DNA from: Cavia porcellus
Taxonomy: Eukaryota; Chordata; Mammalia; Rodentia; Caviidae
DNA: 64,000 nt
Direction of reading: 5' to 3'
Assembly (NCBI RefSeq): GCF_034190915.1
Contig: NW_026947491.1
Location: forward strand, 19,098,101 to 19,162,100
The position numbers and the translations under genes are program-made. Below are positions 22,683 through 33,274 of the stretch, in pieces. Under the pieces are notes generated by a model. That model was given only the letters and a program-made list of their open reading frames with translations, did no database searches and was not told the origin of the DNA. How positions within the stretch are numbered: the first letter of the stretch is position 1; each line of letters opens with the position of its first letter.

Positions 22683-23897
22683 TCAGCACAAATGGCAGGT
22701 CCAGAAGACCAAGAAAGGAGGGTCTCTGAGCTCTGGAGGGATGCATAGGACCAGCTGGGAAAATTCTGGACTAGTGAAAGAACCCTGGGAATCTGTGGAG
22801 AAACAGGGGTGGCCCAGGAGGAGGTAAAGATCAGAAGGCTAAGGGTTGAAGGCTGCCCTTCTGAATCTGAACATCCCCTTTGTGTTAACATCATACACAT
22901 GGCGGAGAACATACAGTGTGTCCTCTCCGCCTCACATAAGAATTCTCCAGAGCCCAAGCAATGAAAGGGACTTGGTCGAGACAGATTACACTTACACCTG
23001 CACTTTTCAAAATCTTCATGTGAATTTCTGTGTGACGGCAATAAGAACTTGCATATACTGAAAAGTAGACAGAGAATGTTAAGACATTACATTATTTAGA
23101 GTACACAATACTCATGTTTATCATCATTGAATATTAGAGTGCTAATTTTGTCATCAAGTGAAATGGACAGTCTCCTGCAGTAATAAATGTTTCAGTTGAG
23201 GAAAATCTACAATAAAGAGGGAGACTTTATGAAATACAACAGGAGAGTTTAGGAGTAGTGATCCATTGCATATCTTGACAATGGGCATAATTTGTAAGTA
23301 TTATCATGTTGGTAGTTTGTGTCAAAATGCATCTCATTTATCCATCATTTAAAATTAATAAATATATTTGTAATTAGTACCTTACAGTGGAAAGCTTTAT
23401 GCAGAGATAAGAAAATGAGACACCAGGTTTTTGCGCACAAGCTTGAAAAAGATACTTCTTGCATAATCAGTTCTGAGTGCAGTGCAATAGAGAAAATCCT
23501 GCCAAGCTCTTTAATTAAAAGAAGATCTTTGACAAATATCATGAAGCATGACTATTATGCCTTGGATGTGTTCCACCAGCAGTTAAGAACTGTGGCAAGG
23601 CTTGATGGATTAAATGCATGGAAAGATTTATAAAATACAGTTCACATCTAATAGGTCATTATGCTCCTCAATCTACGCACATATGTGAAAAGGTGAAATT
23701 ACTAAATCCATTAATTACATCTATGTAAGAATAAGTAAAATAGATGAGGTTATATGTATATCACTGCACAGGCATAGGAAGAAATTGTGTGTTCTATAGA
23801 ATTTAGGCTTTCCTAACCACCTCTCAAAACTCTCTCATGTGCTTTGGACCCTTCCCACTATGAGGCTTCCTCTGAACTGACTATATAGCAAGAGGCT
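22683..23897. other. Downstream flank of clan II V and upstream region of the functional V
   Basis: Paralogous to 12109-12980 and 48390-49240. From about 23650 the sequence becomes the common VH3 upstream block (ATTCTCATGTGCTTTG-type tract near 23834). No gene. Confidence 0.6.
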
Positions 23898-23905
23898 ATG
23901 CAAAT
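23898..23905 (+). promoter_or_regulatory. Ig octamer of the functional V segment
   Basis: Perfect ATGCAAAT, 130 bp upstream of the leader ATG. This is the binding site of Oct-1/Oct-2 with OCA-B in Ig promoters. A TATATAG tract precedes it at about 23883. Confidence 0.85.
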
Positions 23906-24027
23906 AGGGCCCCCCTGTTCTGATGAAAACCAGCCCAGACGTGATCCTGCAGCTCTGCAGAGGAGCACAGACCTGGAAGTCCAGGTGTTTCCACTCAGTG
24001 ATCAGCACTGAGCACAGACAGCTCACC

Positions 24028-24483
24028 ATGGAGTTTAAAATGTGCTGGGTTTTCCTCCTTTTCATTTTAAAGGGTAATTGATGAAAAACAACTAATAATG
24101 TATGTGTGAATAGCCACGAGTGTGATAAAAAGAGGATATATGTAATTTTTCCTGAGCAGCATGTCTCTGTTTGCAGGTGTCCAAGCTGAGGTACAGCTCG
24201 TGGAATCTGGGGGAGGCTTGGTGCAGCCTGGAGGTTCCCTGAGACTCTCTTGCCTGGCCTCGGGATTCACCTTCAGTAACTCCTGGATGAGCTGGGTCCG
24301 CCAGGTTCCAGGGAAGGCCCTGGAGTGGCTCACAAACATCAATGGTGATAGTAGTAATATAAAGTACGCAGACTCCGTGAAGGGCCGATTCACCATCTCC
24401 AGGGACAACGGCAAGAACACGCTGTATCTGCAGATGAGCAGCCTGAGAACTGAGGACACGGCCCTGTATTACTGTGCTGCAGA
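24028..24483 (+). CDS. IGHV: Functional-looking immunoglobulin heavy-chain V segment (VH3-like, clan III)
   Basis: Encodes the germline part of a heavy-chain variable domain. L-PART1 24028-24073 ([16 protein letters not shown], a good signal peptide) ends in a GTAATT donor. The intron has a TTTGCAG acceptor at 24175-24176. L-PART2 is 24177-24187 and the V region 24188-24483, mature start [16 protein letters not shown]. Cysteines at mature residues 22 and 96 and the FR2 tryptophan at 36 are present. CDR1 is GFTFSNSW (8), CDR2 INGDSSNI (8), and the germline CDR3 starts AA. FR2 has the unusual [12 protein letters not shown]. The V exon has no stop or frameshift and is followed by a consensus signal and a CTCF-like motif. 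It is the only segment in the window with all parts intact. Expression and rearrangement are inferred. Confidence 0.93.
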
Positions 24484-24522
24484 CACAGTGAGAGAATGTC
24501 ACTGTCAGCCCAGACACAAACC
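24484..24522 (+). promoter_or_regulatory. Consensus 23-bp-spacer recombination signal
   Basis: Heptamer CACAGTG 24484-24490, spacer 24491-24513 (23 bp), nonamer ACACAAACC 24514-24522. Suited to RAG-mediated joining with a D segment carrying a 12-bp-spacer signal. Confidence 0.95.
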
Positions 24523-24543
24523 TCCTTGCAGGGGCACTTACGT

Positions 24544-24557
24544 CCAGGAGGGGGAGC
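24544..24557 (+). promoter_or_regulatory. CTCF-like motif behind the functional V
   Basis: CCAGGAGGGGGAGC, 12 of 14 to the CTCF core, starting 22 bp after the nonamer, same orientation as in the other VH3-like copies. Confidence 0.5.
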
Positions 24558-27500
24558 CGGGGATTTACCAACTGAGACCAGGCCTTGTCTCCTGAAACAG
24601 AGCAGAACAGGAAGCAGGGGACAGAGGGCTTCCTGTAGGCCTCTGGGGTTTCCTCTCAGCCTTAACCTCAGAAGGAGAGACTAGAGATACCCAGGCTTCA
24701 GATGACTTAGGGGGTATTCAAGAGACAACTATAATTTTTATTATTTATACATATTATTTTCTTGGTCTGTTTCATATGATTTTTCTAACAAGGGCAATAA
24801 AACCCAAAATATATTTTGAGAAGTTAAGTTTGTTTTGAATGTCACATAATGATTATCTAAAAATAAAATGTTTAGTTTTCCCCTCATAAAGAGCCATTGT
24901 CTATTGTAGTAGTAAATGTTTCACATTAGAAAATTAAATTATTCCAATATCTCTACACATGGTCTGAGACCTTGCAGGTCTTTCCTCTCTGTGGCACCTC
25001 AGGAGACCTGGTTGCCAGGCTCAGCCCAATCATGAGGAGCTCTGAGCTCAAGAGGAGGAAGAGGGGCAGCTGGAGTTTGCCATGAGCAGTGTTCTAAGAC
25101 CTTGCTGATCTTTTTCTATTCATGTTAACTGGTCAGAATTTATTTAGGTTGCTTTGAAATTTGAAATTTTTAGGGTAAATTTCACCATTCTTTTACTTTA
25201 GTCTCTGTGTCTCTCTCTCTCTCTCTGCCTTTCTAATACAACTGCACACATTTCAAGCTATATATCAGTATATTAATAGATAATGTGTAAAATAAAATGC
25301 TTCTGTTTCATAACATCCATTTCTCTTTCCTTACCAGATTCTCCAGTTTCTACTTTATTCATTTTAAATTTATGTAATTTCATTCTTCATTCATTAGTCA
25401 CATAACTTTTCATAAATTTTTATATCATAGCCAGATACAGCTCTATACTTAATAATATAATTATTGTTGTGACACTCTGTGAAACAAGTGTACACTGAAG
25501 AGAAGGAAGTTATTTGAAATCTGCACACATGCACCGTTGTAGAAGGCAGAGCTGAGGTGATATCTGCACACATAGATGCCGCACATGTCCTTTGGACATG
25601 TCCATGGAAATCATCGTCGCTGTCACACTGGAAAACTAAATCAACTGCTCCTCCACACCCAGCTCTGCACCTCACCTGAGCAGTCATCATCCCTCCTATG
25701 TCCTGGTTTCACAAATGCGAGTTCCTGTCTCCTGTGTTGTCCCACGTGTAGCTGTTGTTTTCAGGCCTGTTGAGATCACCTTCCAGAACATTACATATCC
25801 TGAGATGTAGCTGGGTCCACACTTTTGAACCTCCTGACTTTCATTTTCCTGGAGATCCCTGAATTCTCTAAAATTTGTGTTGTTTCACTCTGTTTCTTGT
25901 ACTCTATGTCACTGAGTCCCACTGTCATTTTCAAGTAAGGACAGTAGGACAGTGACTCAAGGAAGAGGTGAATATGTCCAATGAAGTTGCATCTCTATTT
26001 TGTTCCAATAGGGAAAGTCATGGGAAGCCATTCTTTCTATTTGCAAATATACAGAATTTTGTCCTGAAATTTCATTTTCTTATCATGGACCAATGAAAGA
26101 AATTAAATTGCAAGTTGAACAATCACAAAGAAATTTAGTAATACAGTCAGATATGGAAGCACTGATTGAGTCTTGTTTCAAGCAGAGGAGTTGGAAGCCC
26201 AGAGAAGAGAAATACTGAGGGAGAGATGATGACACTTGGAGAGTAGCAAGGTGAAAATGAGAGTTCCTTGGTGTCACACACCAACATAACACATCAAGAA
26301 GCTTCTGAAATATCAAGTTGAGGTACTAATATGATTCCTTAGAGCTGTGCACAAAGGAAAAAGTTATCAGTGATATATAGACATAGAGCCTTTCGTAGTG
26401 AGGAACTCAGGAAAGAACTTCTCCAGGAACCTATCTAACTTGTTGGAAATGAATTTCCCTAACTATGAACAACCACTAATTCACCAACTGTGACTATAAG
26501 GAGTCAAAGTAGTCTACATGCGAAATAAACCAGAAGAATGCAAAGATCCCCAGAGAGGAGAACATGTCAGTGGGGAATTAACCACACATCCAGAAATTCC
26601 ATGTGCAGGTTGTTGGGCCAGGATGATAAAGATCTAACCATGAGCACAGGGAATCTCCATAGTCAGGCACAGCAGTGTGATGAGCACAGATTATGGCTGA
26701 TGGAGATCCAGGACCAGGTGCACCTGGAGCAGAACTCAGTGAAGCTATAGACAGCAGAGAAATCAGAGAAGAGGAAAGGGGATCCCTGTGCATCTTCTTC
26801 CTCCACTGCCTACCAGACTCTGTTCGGGGACCCAGAGCTTCAGGATCATCACTATCTTTATTCTTGGTGTACTTTGCAAATCTGTCTCCTCTTGGGGCTA
26901 TTGGAACTTCCAGATGAACCTATGAGGGAGAGCAGAGTATACAACCAGGACACCCACATTCCCACACACATGGGAAAGACTGTGCACAGGTGAGACTCAG
27001 GTTTGGCTTTGTGTCCATGCCTGATCTCAGTCCTGGAGGCAGAATGGAAAGGGACATGTAGATGAAGACTGCCAGGATGTCACTCAGTTGTTCTTGGTGA
27101 CAGGGTCCTGAAGAACCCAGGTGTCTATCATGGAGATGAACCAGAGCATCAGGCAGCTGCTTGCTGGAAAACCATATGATCAGACACCCCATCACCAGCA
27201 TCAGTGGGGAATGCTACTGTCTGCCCATGTTTCCCTTCCAGGAATGCATTATACAGGTGGAGCTTCAGGCAATCATGAGTAGACACACAGCCTCTGGGCT
27301 CTGTCCTCTGCTGCATCCATTGCTACCATTCCTAGTAGTATCTGTAGCATGGGTCCTGATTTCTAGGCATGTGAATCTGCTGGACGTTAATCCCTAGGTT
27401 CAGGCAGGGTGTGGGGACTTACAGACTCCATCTCTTGCATATGAACTGGAGGCTACACTAAAGAGCCCATCTCCAGTGTATAAAATTAGGGTCCCCCTTG

Positions 27501-28639
27501 AGGTTCTCAGAACCCATGAAGCCCATGTTAGAACTGGATGACCTGGAGAGCCTTCCATGTAACACACCAAGAATGCTGCAGCTGCACTTCCCTGACCTGG
27601 AAGCTCTGTGTCCTGGAACCTTGATAGTGTATATAAGCAGTGGTTATAGCCATGGAGTCCATGCAATGACTCATGTGCTGGGTGTGATGATTCTCTGGGC
27701 TGCCTGTCCTCAACATCTGCAGGTCCACGGTGGTCCAAGGACAAACACCTGAAATGTAGATCCTGCCTGCATCCATTCATTGCATCTGATCTTTACTAAG
27801 GGTAAAGTGAGTCTGAGGCCCAGGGTCAGAGAGATGCCTGAGTGCAGTTGAAGGAAAGGGGCAGAGGCATCATCCTCACACTACAGATATCATCTGTGCT
27901 ACAGCCTTAAGGACAGGGTGATGGGTGGGAACTGAACCACTCTTGTTAGCAACAGCTGTCCCCTGGCTGGGGTCTCACAGATGGATCTAGAAGACCGGCT
28001 GCTCCTCACCCAGAGAATCTAGCCTTCCAGACATGGTCGCTGTACAGCCTCTGCAGATCTCTGTCAGGGAAGCTTCTGCTGAGGTTCACCCTCTCTCTTC
28101 AGGTATCCCTGCATGTAAGAGTGCTCCAAATGGGATTCCTACTCCAGGGGCATTCTGATGAGTTTTCAAGAGTGAAAAATGTTTAAATACCATTACAGCA
28201 TTTTTGTAACTCATGCTTATAAAATTGTAGAAATATTTATGTTTTCACTTTGTGTTTGACATCTTCAGAAATCTAAATGCATTTTGTGGCAAAATACTCA
28301 ATTATGAATTATATAATAATAATTGTTTCTGTATGAAATGACAAATTTGTAAATTCTGTTTATGCAGATAGGCCAGATTTGATGGGAATGTATATGAGGA
28401 TATAAGCACACTTGAATTAAAACATTTCTTTGTTTAAATTGAGTCATTAAATTTCATATCTAACATACTCAGAAATCACTTTTCTTTGATTACAGTCACA
28501 TCATGTGTTTTCATTCACTGTAGATAGTAGCTGGGGGTATTAAACTTATTGTAATCTTTTTTTCTTTGTCCTCTCTTCCACTGTCTGGTTCACTCCATGT
28601 ATAGATCCCAATCTCTTTTGCAAAAGACTCATCTACCTG
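24558..28639. other. Long intergenic stretch, partly duplicated at 39540-41770
   Basis: 24590-24860 recurs at 39540-39860 and 27560-28090 at 41220-41760 (shared tract CATAAGCAGTGGTT in variant form, CAACACCTGCAGGTCCA in variant form). 24590-25950 also matches 2910-4440. A TC simple repeat is at about 25201-25226. The part 26000-27500 has no partner or recognisable gene. Short open frames such as those on both strands near 27500 overlap each other and are not conserved between the two copies. Confidence 0.55.
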
Positions 28640-29290
28640 TTTGGATGATCTGTGTTTTATTTTTTAAATTATTTATATTTCGGTATTCCAGTGTAAGAGA
28701 AATTATGTGACATTTAAGTTCTTTTGTGGTTTATTTCCCCTAGTATTATGGTGTCACAGTGCATTCATTTTCCTTGAAATGTATTGATTTTCTCCTTATT
28801 AGCACAGTGATACTACATTGTATGTAAATACTGTGTTAACTTTACCTACTCATTTTAGTGGTGTCTGGCCACTTCCAGCATGTAGCCAATCCAAATTGTG
28901 CTGCTGCACGGGTATGCATGCATCACGGGGGTGTTACCGCTTTCACTATTGGAGGAAAATGAGTAAAAGGGGAATGATTTGATCAAATCTAATGTTTAGT
29001 TTCACAATTTTAGGTGTCTTCATACTGATTTGCACAGGAGTTGCACTAGTTACATTTCTCTTGACAATGTAGAAGATGTCTTTTGACCCAAAGCCTCACC
29101 ACCATTTTTTCTTTAATTCCTGATGTTAACTGTCCATTCTGCAGAAATATGAAACCTCAGAGTTGTTTGAATTTGAATTTATCTAATGGCATAGATATTG
29201 AACATTTTTTTCATGTCCTGATTGGTTATTTGTTTCATTTTGGAAGAGTTAAAGCCAGTATACCGAAATATCATAGTTGGGACTCATGCT
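28640..29290 (-). mobile_element. Ancient antisense L1 fragment (3' end of ORF2)
   Basis: The + strand reads as the reverse complement of the L1 ORF2 end: tracts such as ATACTACATTGTATGTAAAT and GTGCTGCTGCACGGGTATGC correspond to the conserved segments around the terminal tyrosine-rich and alanine-rich motifs. Heavily diverged, no open frame. Confidence 0.55.
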
Positions 29291-29462
29291 AACAACTTTG
29301 GTATGTTAATGTTCTCATCTAAGTGAAAAGGTGATTAAAGGAAAAAATAGTAAAACAAACTTTTAGAAGAACATGAATTTCAAGTGTGTTCTATACTCCA
29401 AAAGGGTAGAATGTAATAGAATAAGATAATCATGCTACCTTCAACCTAAAAGTTTTTCAGTC

Positions 29463-29582
29463 TTTTTGAGACAGGGCATCACTCTCCATCACTCTCTGGT
29501 TTAGGTGGTCTTGGGCCCACTTTGTAGCCTAGGCTAATCTTGATTTTCCAAGAATCCTTGCACCTCAGCCTTCTGAATGAAG
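29463..29582 (-). mobile_element. B1-like (7SL-derived) SINE
   Basis: Antisense 7SL-type sequence: TTTTTGAGACAGGGCATCAC at the start, TTTGTAGCCTAGGCTAATCT in the middle, CACCTCAGCCTTCTGA near the end. Diverged. Confidence 0.7.
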
Positions 29583-29908
29583 AATCTCTCTTGGAATTGC
29601 TCAGTAAGCCATTAAGTTATGTGAGGAGGATTGTAGGGCCTCACAGACAGGCTGATTTTATAGCCTATGATGTCACATCTTATAGGATATTGTTTCTCAT
29701 TCTATGTACACATCTGAAATCCTGTGAAGTTACCAAATTCACTAATTTCATTTTGTTAAGAATAAAAATACAGATGAGGTTACACATAGGAATGAACCAT
29801 GTGTTCTGTATATGAGGGATATTACAAATTTCAAAACACTCTCATGTGCTTTGAACCTTTCCTTCTCTTAGGCTTCCAGAATAGAAGTGGCCATATGTAC
29901 AGTGGGCC
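29583..29908. other. VH3 upstream block with intact ERVK target site
   Basis: Common VH upstream sequence, also at 12990-13130 and 60340-60545. The tract GTGAAGTTACCAAATTC at about 29729 is the uninterrupted version of the place where the ERVK-like element sits at 13132. Confidence 0.7.
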
Positions 29909-29916
29909 AGGCAAAT
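29909..29916 (+). promoter_or_regulatory. Mutated Ig octamer
   Basis: AGGCAAAT, one base from ATGCAAAT, 130 bp before the leader ATG at 30039. Confidence 0.55.
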
Positions 29917-30038
29917 AGGGCCTCCCTGTGCTGATGTAAACCAGCCCAGCCCTTACCGTGCAGCTCTGCAGAGGAGCTCAGCCCTGCATGCCAAGCTGTT
30001 CCCACTTGGTTTTTAACACTGAGCTTAGATGGCTCACC

Positions 30039-30473
30039 ATGGAGCTGGCATTCAGTTGGGTTTTGTTTCTTGCTATTTTAAAATTTAATTCATGAAAAAT
30101 AATAAATACTGAATGAGTGAGTGTCATGAGTGGAATATACAGTGGACAGGTGTGACAGTCTCCTGAGCAGGTTGTCTCTGTGTTTGCAGGTGTCCAGGGT
30201 GAGGCGCAGCTGGTAGAGGTGGGGGAGCTTGGTGTGGCCTAGAGGGTCTCTGGGACTCTTGTGCATGGCCCTGGGATTCACTTTCAGTAACTGGATGGAC
30301 TCGCTCCAGGGAAGGGCTGGATTGGATTTCAAGGATTAGCTATGATGGTTGTAGCACAAGCTACACAGATGCCATGAAGGGGCAATTTACTGTCTCTAGG
30401 GACAGTGGCAAGAATATGCTATATCTGCAAAAGAGCAGCCTGAGACCCAAGGCCTCGGTTGTGTATTACTCTG
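30039..30473 (+). pseudogene. IGHV3-like (clan III) pseudogene
   Basis: L-PART1 (30039-30084) is open, MELAFSWVLFLAILK, but the donor GT is TT. The acceptor GCAG (30086-30089) and L-PART2 GVQG are fine. The V region from 30201 reads EAQLVEV, then a one-base loss shifts the frame; a TAG follows in the next codons. The first-cysteine region, CDR1 (a deletion leaves SNWMD), and FR2 (shortened) are damaged. FR3 has GQFTVSRDSGKNMLYLQKSS, and the last cysteine is TCT (serine). Paralogue of the open copy at 60674. Confidence 0.9.
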
Positions 30474-30508
30474 CTCAGTGAGGGAAGCCATGGTGGGAGT
30501 CATAAACT
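30474..30508 (+). promoter_or_regulatory. Damaged V recombination signal
   Basis: Heptamer CTCAGTG (6 of 7), spacer shortened to about 19 bp, nonamer TCATAAACT (30500-30508), identical to the one at 61167. Confidence 0.6.
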
Positions 30509-30529
30509 TCTCTAGAGGGGCGCTTAGGA

Positions 30530-30543
30530 CCCGCAGGGGGCAC
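30530..30543 (+). promoter_or_regulatory. CTCF-like motif behind the V signal
   Basis: CCCGCAGGGGGCAC, 13 of 14 to CCASYAGRKGGCRS, starting 22 bp after the nonamer. Confidence 0.55.
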
Positions 30544-31397
30544 GCAAGACACACAGCACAGAATCTACCTCAAGAGGACATTTATTTTACCATTTTACTA
30601 TTTTAGATTGGCATTATGATATTTTTAAAAATGATACTATGGGATAATAGAAACAGCAAAAAAGCAAATTTTAAAAACCCATGCCACATAAAATGCCAAT
30701 TAAATCCCAGAATATTTGATTCATTTTCTAACTAAATCCTGGAAAAGACAAGAAATCCAGTTTATCAAAATAGTGTACTACAGTTTGCTATTGTCCATTA
30801 TTCAAACTCTGTATTTTAAATATAGTATGTTTTCCTCAAAGAGGAGAAAATATTTTTCACTGTTTTGTAATACACCATAAAACAAGATAGTAAAACACAG
30901 TATAAACTTGTAAAAATGCCTATAAATACATCATGTTATATGTTTTTCCCAGATAATATGTTGGACAAATGGACAAAAATATTTGCCAGATATATTATGT
31001 ACAAGATACTTTTCCTCTTACAATGAAAAATCACGTAATGCTGTCTGAAAAGGGTCTTAAAATTACTCTAATAAAAATTTAATTCAATAAAAACCATGAT
31101 ATTAAGTAACACGGCATTAGGAGATTTCAATAATTATCAGTTTTCCAGTTGATCCAAACTTCTGTCAAATAATTGTTCTAAAGAATGTTCTAAATATGAT
31201 AAATGTCACTCATTAATATTTTATTTTCTTTCCCATAAAATGTCATTTACAAACATCTAAAATGTCTGTGTATAACAAAGTTGAGATTACACTGAATCAT
31301 ATGTTTGTATCATTTTTATCACCTCAAATGTTTCAATTCTGCTGATTTATTCAATGAAACACATAGCATAAAAATCAAAATATTCCTGTGTTTTCAG
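30544..31397. other. VH3 downstream flank, paralogous to 61211-62044
   Basis: AT-rich spacer without a gene; shares ACAGTTTGCTATT and GTTTGTATCATTTTTATCACC tracts with 61.4-61.97 kb. Confidence 0.7.
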
Positions 31398-31689
31398 CTG
31401 TCCAGTGTGAGGTGCAGCTGGTTCAGTCAGGAGGGCAGGCTTGGTGTAGCTGGGGGCTACTCTGAGACTCCCATTAGTCTCTGGACTAACCTTCTGTGAC
31501 TGCTGCAATGAACTTGGCCTCCAAGTTCCAGGGAAGGGGCTACCAGCACTCACTGTGATGGTGACACACACTGTGACACCCTGTAAAGGGCTGATTCACC
31601 ATCACCAGAGACAGTGCCAAGGGCCCACTGCATCTACAGATGAGCAGCCACAGGTCCCAGAACACAGCCATATGTTACCATGCAAAAGA
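31398..31689 (+). pseudogene. IGHV pseudogene (clan III-like), strongly decayed
   Basis: No leader exon seen. After a TTTTCAG acceptor, L-PART2 gives VQC, and the V region from 31409 reads EVQLVQSGGQA before a frameshift and TAG. Later tracts recognisable in mixed frames: a CDR1/FR1 piece like GLTFCDC, a FR2 piece PGKG, and FR3 tracts around ACAGTGCCAAGGGCCCACTG. The end TTACCATGCAAAAGA has lost the tyrosine-cysteine frame. Sister copy at 62045. A duplicate pair, so decay began before the block duplication. Confidence 0.8.
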
Positions 31690-31712
31690 CACAGTGAGCC
31701 CGGACACAAATC
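31690..31712 (+). promoter_or_regulatory. Recombination signal with a 7-bp spacer
   Basis: Perfect heptamer CACAGTG (31690-31696) and good nonamer ACACAAATC (31704-31712) separated by only 7 bp. The sister copy (62339-62377) keeps 23 bp, so 16 bp were deleted here. Confidence 0.75.
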
Positions 31713-31739
31713 TTCCTACAGGATACCCGCACCTTTGTC

Positions 31740-31851
31740 ATTTTGAGATAGGGTTTCAGGCTGGTCTTGAACTCACTTGGTAGACCAGGCTGGCCTTAAA
31801 CTCACAGCAATCCTATCACCTCAGGCTGCTGAGTGCTGACCTTACAAGCTC
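31740..31851 (-). mobile_element. B1-like SINE, shared by both block copies
   Basis: Antisense: TTTTGAGATAGGGTTTCAGG, then GGTAGACCAGGCTGGCCTTA and GCTGCTGAGTGCTGAC. Present at the same place at 62409-62520, so it predates the duplication. Confidence 0.85.
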
Positions 31852-33274
31852 ATGGAAACATTCCAATTTCTTGATCGCTTTTCTAGGGGTACACACCACA
31901 TACTCAGTTTGATCAAGGATGTGTTTACCACCAGTGTCCCAAATCCATAAAATCCATTCCCATACTTGCTCATCAGGCCTTTGCTTATAAGAAATAGGAA
32001 ACTAAGATGCTCTTTGGGAGAATAGTAGACCTCTTCATGGCTCACACTGCACCACTGCCCTTTCCAAGTCTTTTGGGATTCGAAACTGGTTATAGGCCTA
32101 AATGCCCAAGTGGATGTTGAGTGGGGCACCTGAGGAGTATCATCATTATATTCTTGGTAACAGAGCAATTAGTTTCCTCAGATAAAAGAGGGAAGGCCAA
32201 CATCACACAGCATTTGTGTGGAAATAACTTGGGCCCTGTGAGGAGGGAAATTTCTTCACATGGCCAGAAAATCTCACTAGAGTTCAAGAGTTTAGTATCC
32301 TCCACTTCATCAGGGTACTCACAAATATCTCCATCCCAGTATGCAGAATCTCTTTATTTCCCTTTCAGCATCTTCACTTTTACTTGAAATGTTTTTTAAG
32401 GCTGAGCATTAGAGTGATAGTTTATGGTACAGTCACAATTTATAAGGAAATAAATTTAATATAGGACACATAATTTATAGGATTACTTTATATTATTCAC
32501 CCAACGAGTAAAATTCAGAAGTGAGGAGGAGATCTTTCCACACACCAGAGACCCAAGGAATACAGCTGAGGACCAGGAACTCATGGCAATGTCCACCACA
32601 ACACAGCTGGAGGTTAGGTGCCCATGACAATGTCTCATGCAATTCTGTGTCAAGGACCTGCACCAGGAAGGCCCAACGGTCAGTGGTGGAAGCTAGAAGA
32701 CTGCACCAGCAGGATGAGGGATCTGAGCTAGCAGGCTGGGGCACCTGGCCTGGATCCAAGAAGCCATGCTCAAAATAACTGTTTGAGCTCCAACCAAGAA
32801 GAGCAACAGCCGTCCTCTGTGACCAACAGGACCCAGTCTCTTCTGACAACAGAATAGCTTAGATTCTTTCAGAAAAACCACCATGACAACCTCCTCCAAG
32901 AGAATTAGTAACAAACCAGCTTTCCCTCCACTTCAGCTTTTATGCTGCTGGCAACAATCCTCAGGTGGGACTTAACACCCAAGCCATTCCAAGTTCAGCC
33001 AGATGTCACAGCTGACAACAGTTAATTCACTGCTATGTATACTAGGGAATAAAATTATCATGACTATTATGGTTTGAAAGGACAAATAAAAGCTATTAGA
33101 AGTGCCTTTGGACAAATAGTAAACCCAAACTAGTATTGCATTCCTGTTGGGATTAAGGGATTGACATGCCTCCATCCAACTTTTAAAAGATGCAGCACTG
33201 CTGGGTCCCACCACATCTCTATTTCAATCTATTTGGCCTGTGCAGAGGTTTGATTGGTCTTGGGGAATGGCAGT
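31852..33274. other. Spacer paralogous to 62520-63900
   Basis: Long alignable stretch with no gene; includes a third partial relative at 57600-57960. Ends exactly at the MaLR insertion point. Confidence 0.75.

Noticed and set aside
27400..27790. Overlapping open frames of 80-126 residues, with relatives at 41046-41533
   Set aside because: They are open on both strands, and the two copies differ by frameshifts at the ends; only the DNA is shared through block duplication.
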